Shown here: positions 1 through 12,024 of the stretch, in pieces
Layout: every line of letters begins with the position of its first letter
Numbering within the stretch: the stretch's first letter is position 1
Notes under the pieces: model-generated
The model's database searches: none
Told to the model about the DNA's origin: nothing
Seen by the model: the letters and a program-made list of their open reading frames with translations, nothing else
DNA from: Lycorma delicatula
Taxonomy: Eukaryota; Arthropoda; Insecta; Hemiptera; Fulgoridae
Direction of reading: 5' to 3'
Assembly: GCF_047948215.1 (NCBI RefSeq)
Contig: NC_134456.1
Location: 65,491,529-65,555,528 of the forward strand
Length of the DNA stretch: 64,000 nucleotides
Made by a program: the position numbers and the translations under genes

Positions 1-2603
1 ATGCTGAAGTACAGAATATAAAAATGAAAATTATCTTTGTTTTAAAGTATTATTGTTATTATTACTGCTTCTATCAATCTTGCCAACTTTTACACACAAA
101 AAAAACCTGTATGAAACGAGGAATGATATTGTAAACATTACTGTTTTTATAATTATGTATCTATTTTTCAAAAAACCAAAGGATCTAATAAAATTAACTA
201 TTTGAAAAGGAATGATGGTGATGATAGTACATAGAAGTAAAGGAATATTATTAAACAGTAATCATTAATCTGTATATATATGTAATACTCAAAGTTTTAT
301 AAATTCATACACATAAATTAAAGTGTTAGTGTTCCAGTAACAGTATGAATTACATACATGTTTCAATGAACTCATTCCCATCCTGGCCGCCGACACCATT
401 ACGGGAAAAACAATCCGTCTTGAAACCATTTAATATGTACTAACACTATCGGGTATTATTTTTAAATTTTTAAACAAGAAAGTATACCGATAAAACATAA
501 AACAGAAAGTCACATGTTCGTCCTGTCACAAATCACATAAAAAATATTTTGCTACTATAAAAATAATGTAGAGGAACGTCTACAACAAAATATACATAAA
601 TATATATAATAAAATGTGTTCAACACTTCAAGAATGCGGATGTATATTTTCTAATTCCCTGGAAAGTTATCAAAAAAAAACCGGACATGTGACAATTATA
701 TCTCCAATTAAAGAAATTACATTCACTTTTCCGCAACCCGGCAAAATCGTTAAACGTAGACTCGATATAATGATTATAAATAACATTGACGTAATGCCCC
801 CAGTTATAAGTAGGTTTATATGAGATAATTAACAAACGTTTAGAAATTTAAGGCTTCTAGATATTTTTCATAAAAACGGTACGGTATGTACGCATAGGAT
901 AAATTGTTCATTACAACTGGGAGGCACCTTCACGATAAACAATGGAGCAACACTAATTGCACAGTAATATTTTATAAATAAAGAGCACGTAAAATATTCA
1001 AACCAACAGTGTAAAAAAACATGAATACACAATTAATATTTGTTTTATTAAAACAAATAGAAAACAAACCTTCTTTTCTGGTTGTGTTTTAAATGTACTG
1101 CTTCGTATTATTTCAAACCTACTTTTTTTATGTTAAAATAACATAACAAAAAGAAATTGCGTAACTTTCTGGTGAATATTTAATAAATCTAATGAGATAT
1201 TTTTAAAACTGGCAGAACAGTGTTATCACTTAATTGTGCAGACAATACACTACGACAACGACAAACATGACTCAATGTAAAATCTTGTTTTAAAACACAA
1301 CAAATGAAAACTAAATTTTAAATAAATAATTTATCACAAAATGCAAACTATTTTCAAAATTAACAGCAACTACTAACAAGAAAACTTCAACAAAATTTAA
1401 TAAAATAAAAAAAAAATCTATTAGTAAAAATAGAAAAAATTATTGGGCAACAGATACCAAAAAAGCAAGACAAGATTTAATTTTTCCTGTTAGGTTGACG
1501 ATCTACAAAGTATGGCAGAAAATAGTTTTATAGAGAGAAGCGGAACCTCACTTCAATTGAAATTTCAAAAATACATTTTTAACAAAAAAAAAAAATGTTA
1601 CAAATTTTCAAGTTGCTTCATGAACTTGGCATTATTGATGATGAAATATAAGCAAATGCTAGAAATTAATTTTAGATTACAAGAGAACTCAAACCAGACA
1701 ACACGCAATTTTTTTTCATGCTACACAGATTCTGATACGGAAGCTTTGAATGTTTCGATCGAATTCGATCAGTAAGAAATAAATTAACAACAGGATAGGT
1801 TTTTTTTTATGTAATTGATATAGAATAAAATTTTACTGATATTTATAATTTTAATGAATCTGTTTTCTGGTTCTGATATACTAACATTGTTTCTGTAATT
1901 CTTATCCTGTTGTAAATGTATTCCTTAATAATCTTACGAAATGATAGCAAATTAAAAAATAAATTCTATTATATTGTAGATGTATAACTCGAGAAAACTG
2001 AAAAATAAATTAGAACTATAATTCGATTTTGAAATTTTACTTCGTAAAATTCGGTCGAATAACTTCGAGACTGTGTAAACACATCTAAAAATAAACTAAC
2101 GTCTTTTTTATGCCGATTAACGATTTTAAGGAACTACATAAGGGAAACAAACCAGAGCATAACAATTTAATTTTAAATTTTACTTTTTCTTTTTACTGTT
2201 GATGTGTATGGCTCTAGTGAAATAATTTCCAACTTTCAAAAAAAAAAAATTCCAACCACAGTTCAACCTGAAATATAAGCTTTTTGTGACAACATAGTAA
2301 AATTTCTAACACGGTTTTTCGTAACAAGATCGGTACCAGTTTCTTTTTCCAATACGATTGATTGTCAGCTGTTTTTCTAAAATTTTAATCTGTGATCATA
2401 AATTTGATTTTCATTCATTTAGATTTTTAATCTCGGCCCATAGTGTGGCTCGACAAAATTAGCGTAAACCTCTACAAACAACTGGTAAAAACTATAAGCA
2501 AATCTAGCAAAAATCAATACGATATTCATATTCTTATTTTATTTTTGAAAATAATGAACGGATGCACTACACTCTAAGTAATTCTCTAAAAAAAAATCTT
2601 TTC

Positions 2604-2640
2604 TACGAAAAAATCGGGACGTAGTCCCGATTGTTTCGTA
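2604..2640. repeat. Short inverted repeat (hairpin)
   Basis: Two 17-bp arms (2604-2620 and 2624-2640) pair with a single mismatch around a 3-nt GTA loop. The inner eight pairs are GC-rich (ATCGGGAC against GTCCCGAT). No flanking transposase or duplication is visible. It is too short for a typical animal microRNA precursor, and I assign no function. Confidence 0.6.
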
Positions 2641-3840
2641 CAGCTTAGAAATATAAAAACCATCAAGCCGCAATAATAAAGTTGCTCTCCCTTAGATCGA
2701 TGATGTTCATCAAACGACCGAGCCCCTTTGGTGAACTAAGTGAAGGTTTTACGAGTAGAATTTTAATTAAGACCGGTATTTCGGTGTGCTTAATATTATT
2801 ATACACAACAGGAAAAAAGCTTTACTTCAAACTTTCCCTAGTTTGTCTAATATATAAAATATGCTTCTTATACAGAAAAATGAATGTAAGTATACGGAGA
2901 AAATGATACCTGTAATTAATCGTTTAAAATAGCATTTGATTACAACGCCTAACATTCATACACGTATTAATTGTCTTACAATAACAGAACGATTGAACTG
3001 TTGCGAATTATTCCAATAATGTTTCTAATAATATTTTGCAAATAACGAATTGTAACGATTCTCATGAGAATCTACCGATTCGTATATTCATACAGAGCCA
3101 GCTAATAACCACGTACATATAAAAATGAAGCCTAAATTTATATTATTTTATGAGAATTTATGTCATAGCCAAACACAAGAATCGTGGAGGGGTGATAACC
3201 GAGGTATAATCAAATTATTTAAATAATTTTTTTTTATAAACATTTTAGGAAAAATGGTAAAAAAAGGAACATTTGAAGCAAACATAAAAAACAGACTACT
3301 TCAAGTAGTTTGAATTAGAAACTTTCGTTTCTAATGCCTCCCCTTTCCCTCCAAAAAAGAAGGTTAAGGCTATGCCAGTTAGTTACAAAGAATTAGCACG
3401 TGTTTTTTTTTTTAAACACTTTAATACTTTATGCAGCATACGTCACAGAAAATGTTATTAAACACAATTAGTCTATAAATAAAATGAATTGACAGGGAGG
3501 TATTGAATCCCAAATCATTCCAAACAGCGACTGTGGAATAAAAACTGATAGCGATTTGAGGGTTATAATTTCATAAATTAGTTCAGCAATGAGAAAAATC
3601 TTCACGTTTACTTTTGTAAAAAGCGAAAAATAAAAAGCTATCTAAAAAAACAAGAGCCGTCTACCACAGATGTAGAAAAAAACCTAATCCCAAATTAATT
3701 TAACCTCTGGATATCACACGTTTACACAAAACTTTTCTCGTCTCTTACCCATACGCTAATGATTTGAAAAGAAAAGGCACCCGCACCCGTCCACCAAAAA
3801 ATTCCTAGTTTTACGGCCGGTCTACACAATAAATTCTGTG

Positions 3841-3871
3841 CACAATATAGGCACTTGCCGCCTATATTGTG
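3841..3871. repeat. Short perfect inverted repeat
   Basis: Perfect 12-bp arms (CACAATATAGGC and its complement) flank a 7-nt loop, ACTTGCC. The hairpin lies just after a small GC-rich patch at about 3780-3835. Nothing around it shows function. Confidence 0.6.
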
Positions 3872-6173
3872 TCAATATTAAAAAATAAATGGATATAGTA
3901 AAGAATAATTACTATTTTTAAACGAGTTTTGAATATTTGAAAGAAAAATTGCAATTAATAACTTATAGTAAAATATTTATCTTTTTACAAAAATCTAAAG
4001 TTAGCAACTATCATCTCAAAATAGAACTTTATTACTGCGATAAAAAACCTTTAACGAATAAAAACATAATAATCAGTAAAATAGTTAGAAAATAAAACAA
4101 AGTAATACAGATATATTTTAATAATTATAAAAAAAGCCTCAGTCAACGAGAGTAAAAAGATAAATCTGTCAAGTTTTTAAGCCCGTTAAAACCAGAAGAT
4201 AATAAAATATAACGTAAACAACACCCAAAATAGCCTTTTATATCTGGAAAACTACGAAAAAATGTAGACCTTGTTATTATTATTAAACAAGGTTAAGTAA
4301 AGTAACCATAAAAAATTTATAATACATAAGCATCTAAACCAGTGCGACACGTTTTTTTAACGAGATGATAAAAAAAAATTTTAAAACAAAATTTATAACA
4401 ATCTATAAATAAATATTATTGTGTTATTCGGGTGAAATTTTTCTTTTGAACAACAAAATTGATTTAGATGTACCAGATAACAAAATTTTTCACTAAAACG
4501 TACTTTTAAAACTGTCGCCGAAATTTTTACCAAAATTTCTCGACCTATTCAGTTTCCCGAAAAATAAAATACAATTATACGTTAATCACACTATTCCGTC
4601 GCATCATAAGGATGGTAGGAAAAGAAAAACTCGCTAAAAGGGAATCCATTAAAAATATTCACAAAGCGACAAAAAAAACAGGAGTAGGAAGAACCGACGG
4701 GACAGGTTACGTCTACAGTTATTTTACTATTATTACAATTGATGGAAGTGTACGGCAGCCGCCTTTACAATAATACCACGTGATCAGTAGTCACGAGGTT
4801 TTTGAAACCTTTTACATTACAGATACTTTTATATATATAAAAAAAAAAGAGGTAACACGTGTTCGAGAAGGGAGATCCCTAAGTTCTTGAAAGCACAGAT
4901 TACTCGTAGTTATTATAACGATACCGTTCAGGATTAAAATGAAAATCCTCATAATACCGCTGCAAACAAATAAATAAAATAATTTTGCGTTCAAGGGCGC
5001 AGCCTCAGACGTTAGGTAATTACGTTATCGACCGGTATTTATACGTTTATGCCTCATAATTACAACTGATAAAAATCAATTTGCAACAGTTAAAAAGAAA
5101 TCTAACAACGGTATTAATTAGGGTCTAGGCTACCGTAATATTTAAGAGATTACGATTCGGTCTGTCGCTATAAAAATCGATGTTTCACTGATTAAACAAA
5201 GAATGAAAAAAGAGTAGAAGATTAAATTTTATTAGTAGACGAGCGATTTGAATTTTACTACCAAAGTCTCAACAGGTTTGATGAATCGGGGTCCTAAGGC
5301 AGCTTCGTCCTTTATTCGTTCAGTGTATGTACCTGTAGCTCGGTAAAAAAAGTTATTTGCGAAACAGGATGTGTTGTTAATTACCATCAACAGAAAAGCG
5401 GTTGATAAAATGATAAATACACATCACACGTAGATGTATATCCGCATAATTCGTAAATCTTCGGATATCTTTTGCAGCTAGTCGAATCGGGATGGTAGAT
5501 AGCTGTTTTTTTATTTGCGTAATGTCTCGTGTGGACTGCTGGATTTTCAGGCCACGATATATTATTAATGAACAAAAAATAATGGCAGCGAAACAGTATA
5601 AAAAAACCGATAACACTAAAATATTAACAGCCTGTCCTGGAAAATCTTGTTCCCTCCACGGGAAGGCAACCGCTTATGCTCTGCGCCATCCCGATTTAAT
5701 GTCAAAAATTTCATACCTAGAATTTTTTTGATTTTCAAAACGGAACGGAACCCACCCAAAAACCTACTTCATTAAAATAAGCAATTCTAAATAAAATACT
5801 CAACTCATAATTTACGACTGAAAATTGCTATTAACTAGTTCAGCGATCTTTGTAATATTCAGAAAATATTAGTATCGCTTATTTATAATAGAAGATAAAA
5901 TTCAAACTAAAAGATATATCTCAATAAAACTTCTTACGAATAAAGAAGGGCCTTAGACTTGTTATTAATTTAGAAGTAGAAGAGTTTGTCGAGGGTAACA
6001 ACCATGATACTGAAAAATGCCCGCTCAACCGCAAGCAAATTTCAATTTTTTTAATTTTATAAATATATATCATTTATCCTGGTTTAAATAATGAGAAAAA
6101 AATAAACCTTCATGTAGATCATCGCTAATAATTACGAATTAGTTTACAAAACGTGAAATAAACACAGGTAAAC

Positions 6174-6322
6174 TTGGTTTGACTGTTATTGTCTGCCCGT
6201 CCTAGTATTGTCAGTCAAACATCTGTGAATGTTAGAAGTAGTTTTGAAAAAGGATGTGCTTTGAAACACGTCAACTACGGAGTAACAATTCTAAGAAGGA
6301 CAGAAAATAACAATCAAACCAA
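6174..6322. mobile_element. 149-bp foldback / MITE-like element
   Basis: The first 32 bases (6174-6205, beginning TTGGTTTGACTGTTATTGTC) and the last 32 (6291-6322) are inverted copies matching at about 27 of 32 positions. They enclose an 85-bp interior with no coding potential. The similarity stops abruptly at both outer ends, as expected for terminal inverted repeats of a miniature non-autonomous DNA transposon. I could not see a convincing target-site duplication, so the superfamily is unknown. An alternative is a stand-alone inverted duplication. Confidence 0.6.
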
Positions 6323-7409
6323 TTATGACAATCCTAATGGAAATATTAAATATTGTTAAAATAGGTTAAACTTATTCATGCACAAGACTTATTCAGGATC
6401 TACGCAATCGTTCGGAGACTTCCGTATAATCTGAAAATTAATAATCGGATCAAAAAGAAAAGAAATCGGCTTTGGAATACTAACAAACAGAAAAACTACA
6501 TAATCCTATCTACATCTAACTCTTTTTAAATTTAATTACAAACACTAAATTTTGAACGACGATACTGACTGTTTCCATGCAAGCAATTATATTAGATGAA
6601 ATAAACGAACACAAACATTCATATTTATTTTCAAACATTATCATCATGCTAAATGTGAAAATAACATTTACGAGAAACAATGAATTACACTAAAACAAGA
6701 GTAAATATATATCTAGGTAAATAGATAAGTTGAGTACATATGGACGTAGGTAACAACTGCTTACATTATTCTAACATCCATATTCATCCTTTTTTCAGTA
6801 TCACATCTTGTTCGACCTTGAAATTCGAAGCTAGCAAGTTGCACAATGTCGGGAAGAGTTTTTATTCAAGATTAAAAGAATGCAACGCAACACTCTCGAA
6901 CAATATAGCAAATGCTCTCGCAAAAATTACGCAATTTATTCGTACAGAAACAATATCGTAAATAAAAGGTGAAAAAGGCTAAAAAAAATACAAACACGCA
7001 TATCGAATGAGAAAACGCAGAGACCTACAACGTGAATATCAGCAGAGTGAAATCAAATACTACTGCTGCTATCTGTCGGTAACAAGTCACAACTAGTGAA
7101 TATGAATCGTAATGTTACTATACAGAGAACAACTACTGCATCGCCGTATATAAATGTTTTCATACGTACGTACACAATCCTTCATCCAAATTTACTTCCT
7201 TTTTTGCATTCAAGCAATAATTTACACTGAAAAATTTATTTCTTTAAAGGAGGAATTATGTTTAAATACAAATTCAATAATATAAATGTATTACACTAAA
7301 ATTCTTTTTCTTCGTGTAAATAATATTTAAAAGCCGCGATTATCACACCTACAACAAGCATTTAAAAACCTTTATTTGAAAATCCAAACATTATTTCAAA
7401 GAATACCAA
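6323..7409. other. Gene-free AT-rich stretch
   Basis: I see nothing recognisable. The 73-codon open frame at 6740-6961 has no domain signature, and its composition does not stand out from surrounding noncoding DNA. Confidence 0.6.
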
Positions 7410-8080
7410 TATTACTTCTTTGTACGAAGTAAAGGAAGTATTGTGATCGCGAAAAATTTTTTGATTTCAACGTAAATATCCATGTTGACCATCCATTAAT
7501 CCATTTTGACTAGTTTCGGCGTGACGTCTGTACGTATGTATGTATCTTGCATAACTCAAAAACGATTAGTCGTAGGATGTTGAAATTTTGGATTTAGGAC
7601 TGCTGTAACATCGAGCTGTGCACCTCCCTTTTTGATTGCAATCGACTGAACCAAAAAAGCCCAAAATCCAAAAAAATTGGATTTTGGACTTTTCCTTAAC
7701 TGAGTAGAGTAATAAACCCCCATTAAGAGCTTTTCAACGATAAATCATAAATGGTACTTATTTTCATTGGTTCCAGTGATAGTCACATGAAATTTTAATT
7801 AATGAAATATTTACATCTTACAATGGGAAGGCACGTCGGTTCGAATCAGACTCCATCTCCTTTTTTTTAATTAAATAAATTGATTTATTAATAATAATAA
7901 TTAACCTCTGACTGTAAAACAATTTTTACGATAAATAATAATTTAATAATAATAAAAAAAATAAATAATATTATAAGATTATTGAAATAAAATTTTATGT
8001 ACTTTTAATTTTTTTAAAACATGTATATGTAATTTAATAGGGGTACAAGGAAGTCATGTGATGCCCACATCAATTTTTTT
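7410..8080 (+). repeat. Dispersed repeat A, copy 1
   Basis: This 671-bp unit recurs in inverted orientation at 50430-51116. Both copies start with TATTACTTCTTTGTACG, and both end shortly after a motif containing GTACAAGGAAGTCATGTG. Internal landmarks shared by the copies include a tract about inability-to-code CAAAATCC/GGATTTTG foldback (7661-7687), the motif CGTCACGCCGAAACTAGTC on the opposite strand, and GGTTCGAATCAGACTCC near 7850, which resembles a pol III B box. No transposase is encoded, so it is a non-autonomous interspersed repeat. It might be a SINE-like or MITE-like family, but no A box or terminal inverted repeat is evident. Confidence 0.75.
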
Positions 8081-8597
8081 ATCTGTGTTAACGAGCAACG
8101 AAATCTTAATTTTCTACAAAGATTTTTAAAATTGTCAATAAAATCTAATTACTGACTAAAATTCCAAAAAGGCTTTAATAATAATAATAGATATTCTAAA
8201 TAAGCATGTGTTTTAATTTTCTGTTCAAAAGTGGATGGGCGTTTCATGTAAAATGTGATGAAACCTTTCAATTATTCAAGCCAATGAGTGTCAAAGGAAA
8301 CCTTAAAAAGCCCAGAAAAAAGGAAATGAATGATAGATGATAGCTCTTCTTAGTGTAAAAATAACAATTCAGCTGTATTTAACACATTCAATGTTCATTA
8401 TTCGTTAAAATATACATTTATACTGAAATAACTATACATTATAACATATATTTGTTACAAAAATACAAATTTACAAATTGATAGTCTTGTACAACAGTTT
8501 TAATCATGTTATAATATTTAACGTCGAATAAAATTATAGGATAAATTAGAATTAATAACTGAATTTTTAATCAATCTATACAAGGACTTACACCCAC

Positions 8598-8598
<1 letters not shown>
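8081..8598. other. Gene-free AT-rich stretch
   Basis: I see no gene or structured element. The stretch runs directly into the (TA)n microsatellite that abuts the next transposon. Confidence 0.6.

Positions 8599-8664
<66 letters not shown>
8599..8664. repeat. (TA)n microsatellite
   Basis: About 33 uninterrupted TA units run directly into a short CA tract and then the left terminal inverted repeat of the Tc1/mariner element. Members of that superfamily insert at TA, so a TA-rich target is a natural landing site. The repeat may equally have expanded after insertion. Confidence 0.95.
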
Positions 8665-8673
<9 letters not shown>

Positions 8674-8775
8674 TTTTAATTGTCGTACAAAACTTATTTT
8701 CCCATTTACAAGGTTAAATTTCTGGGAAAAGTAAAGCTACAGTCCAATTTCAAAAATAAGTGTCCTTTCTGGTCA
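8663..8775 (+). repeat. Left terminal inverted repeat of Tc1/mariner-like element
   Basis: It aligns along its whole length with the reverse complement of 12241-12348. Shared blocks include CTTTTAATTGT, AACTTATTTTCC and AAGGTTAAATTTCTGGG. A few substitutions and small indels separate the arms, showing age. The outer edge merges with the CA/TA microsatellite, so the first bases are uncertain by a few nucleotides. Confidence 0.85.
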
Positions 8776-9489
8776 AATTAAATTTTCAAAATTTCTGAGT
8801 ATCAGTCATGACTGTTTCCGTAGCTCGCACCAAAGTGTCCAATGGGATTTCTGCGCACACCGCTTGAATCTCGTCCCACAGCAGCGTGTCAAGATTACCT
8901 GGTTTACGACAGTACACTTCATCTTTTACTGTGCCCCATAAAAGAAAAAAAATCAAGCGGCTTAAGGGCTGGAGAGCGTATTGCAAAACGCGATTGGTCC
9001 CCTGCGTTCTATCAACTGGCCTGCTACATTTCGATCCAGATATGCTCATACATCCCTATGATAGTACAGCAGGGCGCCATCTTGTTGGTAATAAAACCTG
9101 TTATTACCGTACATTGAATGGAAGGGAAAATGAAATCGGCAAGCACAGTTAGGTATTTTTCTCCAGATACAGTAACTTCAAAACAGAAAGGCCCAATGAG
9201 TCCCCAAGGAAACAAAATGCCACACACTCACACCAGGAAAATGTACAGCGTTTACAACAGTAATGTAAGGATTATCTTCAGCCCAGTACACATAATTATG
9301 ACTATTAACAGTTCCATTAAGTCTGAATTGTGCTTCATCCTACCCAACAATGCTACCCATAAATCCCGGTTCTCGTGTAACCATCCTCTGAACCCATTCA
9401 CATAACTGTACCCTGCGATTTGGATCGTCGTCACTTAGCTGTTGCACCAGGCTTGGAATGTACACACACAACTTGCCTTTCTTAAGAAT

Positions 9490-9529
9490 GTGTCGCACAC
9501 TACTGTCACTTGACAGTAGTGTGCGACAC
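9490..9529. repeat. 40-bp palindrome at retrotransposon 5' junction
   Basis: The arm 9490-9508 (GTGTCGCACACTACTGTCA) is perfectly complementary to 9511-9529, with a 2-nt CT spacer. The left arm is ordinary transposase sequence of the older element. The right arm overlaps the last 5 bases of the target duplication (9511-9515) and then adds 14 bases that are an inverted copy of target DNA. After 9529 the retrotransposon sequence proper begins. See findings for the mechanism this implies. Confidence 0.9.
9502..9515. repeat. 14-bp target-site duplication, left copy
   Basis: ACTGTCACTTGACA occurs here and again at 12011-12024, exactly flanking the R1-like element. Joining the flanks with one copy restores continuous transposase sequence of the older DNA transposon, which supports this as the true insertion boundary. 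Confidence 0.9.
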
Positions 9530-11568
9530 TACAAGCCAAGGCCATTGCACGTGTTGTCCACCGTCCGGTGCGGGTTAGGTGGTCGTGACCACACTTTAAC
9601 ATCTGTGGCGACTTACCGGGCGTTCCTGGATACTCTGCTTCCAGATGCTCCGGAGGGTGAAGCGGAAATCGGCGTTAGGGCGGGTGAAACACCATTCCCT
9701 GGCGTTCGGACCGTGGAACCCGATGATATAGACCGAGTGGTTTCTCGAATGGCACTGAAGAAGGCACAGGGGATTGACCAATTTGACCCGGATATTTTTT
9801 ACCATCTACTGCCTGTCATAAGAGAGCCGCTTGGCAGACTGTTCACGGGATACCTAAACTGGGGCTGCTTTCCGGCTCACTGGAAGGTGACCTTGGTAAG
9901 GGTACTCCTGAAACCTGGAAAGGATCCTGGTGAGGTCGGCAGTTATCGACCCATCAGCCTCTTGCCGGTTCTCGGCAAGTTGCTTGAAAGGCTGGTTGTG
10001 GAACGGCTCGAGGAAAACATTGATATGAGCTGTATTCTAAATCGAGGCCAATATGGCTTCATGAAAGGGGTTGGCACCGAGGATTGCATCTTAATTGCTC
10101 TTACCGAAATGGAAAGCGCCGACTGCAAATATGATTTGGCTATTTTTATTGATGTAGAGGCAGCATTTCCTTCCTTGTGTTGGAGTTCTGTCCTCTATGC
10201 TTTGGAACGCCGCAATGTTCCCAGAGCCCTGCAGGCCGTGGTAAGAGACTATTTGTCTAACCGTACGGCACTGTTTAAAGATGTGCACCTAGTTGTGGAA
10301 AAATCCGTCACCAGGGGAAGCCCGCAGAGTTCCGTTCTCGGTCTCCTGCTGTGGAACCTGGTGTTTGATGGATTTCTGGGGTTGACATTCCCAGAAGGGG
10401 TCACAGCCCAGGCTTTCGCCGATGACTGTCTCCTTTTAGTTCGTGGCAATTCACGACCGCAGCTGGAAAGTAGAGCGCAGGCGGCTTTGTCAACCGCCGA
10501 GGGCTGGATGGACATGCAAAATTTCAAGATTTCTGTGCCCAAGACGAAGTTTATGCTTCTGAAGGGTGCAGACAAATTATCATGCAGTCGAAACCCCCAC
10601 ATTAAATATAAAGGCTGTGCAATCAGCCGAGTAAGGGTTCATAAGTACCTAGGTGTTGTGATGTTTGATGATAAGTTGCTTTTTAGCAACCACATTAAGC
10701 AAGTTGCGGCGGACGCTGTCTCTGTGATGCACAAACTTAGAAGGATTGCTCGGAAAGACTACGGGCTGTCGGGTCGCCAAATGTACTTGGTGTACCGAGG
10801 TGTCTTCGAGAGCATAATCGCATACGCGGCGCCAGTCTGGGCGTACAGGTTGGATACAAATAGAGCACTGCTTCAAAATTTAAGGAGTGCCCAGCGCAGA
10901 GCCTTAATAGTATGCACTGGTGTTTTTAAAAAACCTCCTACGAGGCTACCACCGTATTGGGAAAGGCTCTCCCAATCGATTTAGTGGTGAAAGTTCGAGC
11001 AGCCATGTGGAAGTTGCGAAGAGGTCGGGAAACTAAGGTATTTGGGATGCGGTTTCGAGCCGGGCTAGAACCGGAGCGGAACGACTATCACAATGCACCG
11101 GGTCCAAATTTCGTTCAGTTGCCCATTTCCCGCCTGCGGAAGAGGCTATGGAGCCTCGCGATGGATGCATGGCAGCATGAATGGCACACCAGCAATGGCA
11201 GCATGAATAAGGGAAGATCCCTGTATAGATTTATACAGGATCTGGGGGGATGGTATGCCTCGAATTCATTTTTAAGGGCGTCGGGTGCCCAAGTGCTCAC
11301 CAACCATGTGAATTTGATGCAATATCTGTTCAGGTTTCGCCTGGCGGCTGATGAGTTGTGTGTCTGCGGGGAGGTCCAGTCGAACGAACATTTTATGTTT
11401 GACTGCCCTGCTCTTGGGGGGGGCCAGAGACCGGGCCACCCTGGAACTTAGAGGTCACGGGGGGAAAACTGGCCGCTCATAAACGGCGAGTCGATGTGGC
11501 GAGAGCCGCATTGTCGGACCGTGTGGGGGTTCCTCGATGAGGTTGCGATGTTCAACCGTCATCGTTAG
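9530..11568 (+). pseudogene. R1-like reverse transcriptase, C-terminal part of ORF2, frameshifted
   Basis: The frame runs open to 10984 and encodes the fingers and palm of a non-LTR reverse transcriptase. Motifs in order are KKAQGIDQFDPDIF, GSYRPISLLPVLGKLLERL, GQYGF, the first catalytic aspartate in IFIDVEAAF, RGSPQSSVLG (family RGxPQGSVLG, with Gly changed to Ser), and the active site AFADDCLLLVRG. The thumb follows, with HKYLGV and YGLSGRQMYLVYRGVFES. A one-base deletion near 10940 moves the frame, and the open part resumes to 11451. It includes the knuckle-like CVCG...NEHF...DCPAL (C-x-C-x7-H-x4-C) of this clade. Further frame changes lie in a run of eight G (11416-11423) and near 11460. 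The natural end, LDEVAMFNRHR then stop, falls at 11568. In life the protein nicks target DNA and reverse-transcribes its own RNA there. This copy cannot do so. Confidence 0.9.
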
Positions 11569-12010
11569 ATTTTAAATTTAAATGGGATTTATTGATTCCT
11601 ATAGCGGAGCTGTGGGAAGTCCTTATCCGAAATAATGGCTGGCTACCAGCCAGTAAAATCTCCAAGCGCTTTAAATGGTGGACAGGCACTAGCTGGCTGA
11701 CAGCGACCGAGGCGTGGCGGTTTAAATTACCGTCTTATTGTATGACTATATAGTTTTAATTGTAACAAGGGGTGCGCCTCCCCGATTTGGTTTTAATGTG
11801 GACAAGTGAGTGGTAGGGACACTTAAGCGGGTGCTGTACGGCACCCTGCTTAACCGCTCACGCTCGTTAGGAGCTCATTAGGAGCATTTATGATACGAGG
11901 TCGCAAATCTGTTTCTGAGGCACAGTAGCCGTCTTTTGGCACGGACATTTGGTCTATGCTCTAGGGCGACCGAATGGGGTGGTGGCGGGAGAGATTCCAG
12001 CTAACCAAAT
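11569..12010 (+). other. 3' untranslated region of R1-like element
   Basis: The stretch runs from the ORF2 stop to the right target-site duplication. It is GC-richer than the neighbourhood, is noncoding, and ends in CTAACCAAAT without a poly(A) tail. In related elements the 3' end is the part recognised by the reverse transcriptase to start cDNA synthesis. Confidence 0.7.
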
Positions 12011-12024
12011 ACTGTCACTTGACA
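12011..12024. repeat. 14-bp target-site duplication, right copy
   Basis: It is identical to 9502-9515 (ACTGTCACTTGACA). It is the first sequence after the retrotransposon 3' end and the point where the interrupted transposase resumes. Confidence 0.9.

Larger units (their letters stand above)
1..6173. other. Gene-free AT-rich stretch
   Basis: No reading frame here is longer than about 90 codons, and none carries a recognisable domain. The open frames at 614-823, 1512-1775 and 2682-2906 read as low-complexity K/N/F/I-rich peptides, as expected from AT-rich noncoding DNA. The only structures I can support are two perfect or near-perfect hairpins, annotated separately at 2604-2640 and 3841-3871. 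The stretch is probably intronic or intergenic. Confidence 0.7.
9516..12010 (+). mobile_element. R1-clade-like non-LTR retrotransposon (LINE), 5'-truncated
   Basis: The 2.5-kb insertion is bounded by a 14-bp target-site duplication. It carries reverse transcriptase and a C-terminal cysteine/histidine motif but lacks ORF1 and the apurinic-like endonuclease, so it is 5'-truncated. A 3' untranslated region of about 440 bp (11569-12010) follows the stop codon and does not end in poly(A), as is common in R1-type elements. Its base composition is far more GC-rich than its surroundings. It landed inside the transposase of a Tc1/mariner element, so it is younger than that element. Confidence 0.9.

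Noticed and set aside
9458..9529. N-terminal 24 or so residues of the long reverse-transcriptase frame
   Set aside because: They are read from antisense transposase sequence and the snap-back palindrome, before the retrotransposon begins, so they are not part of the reverse transcriptase.
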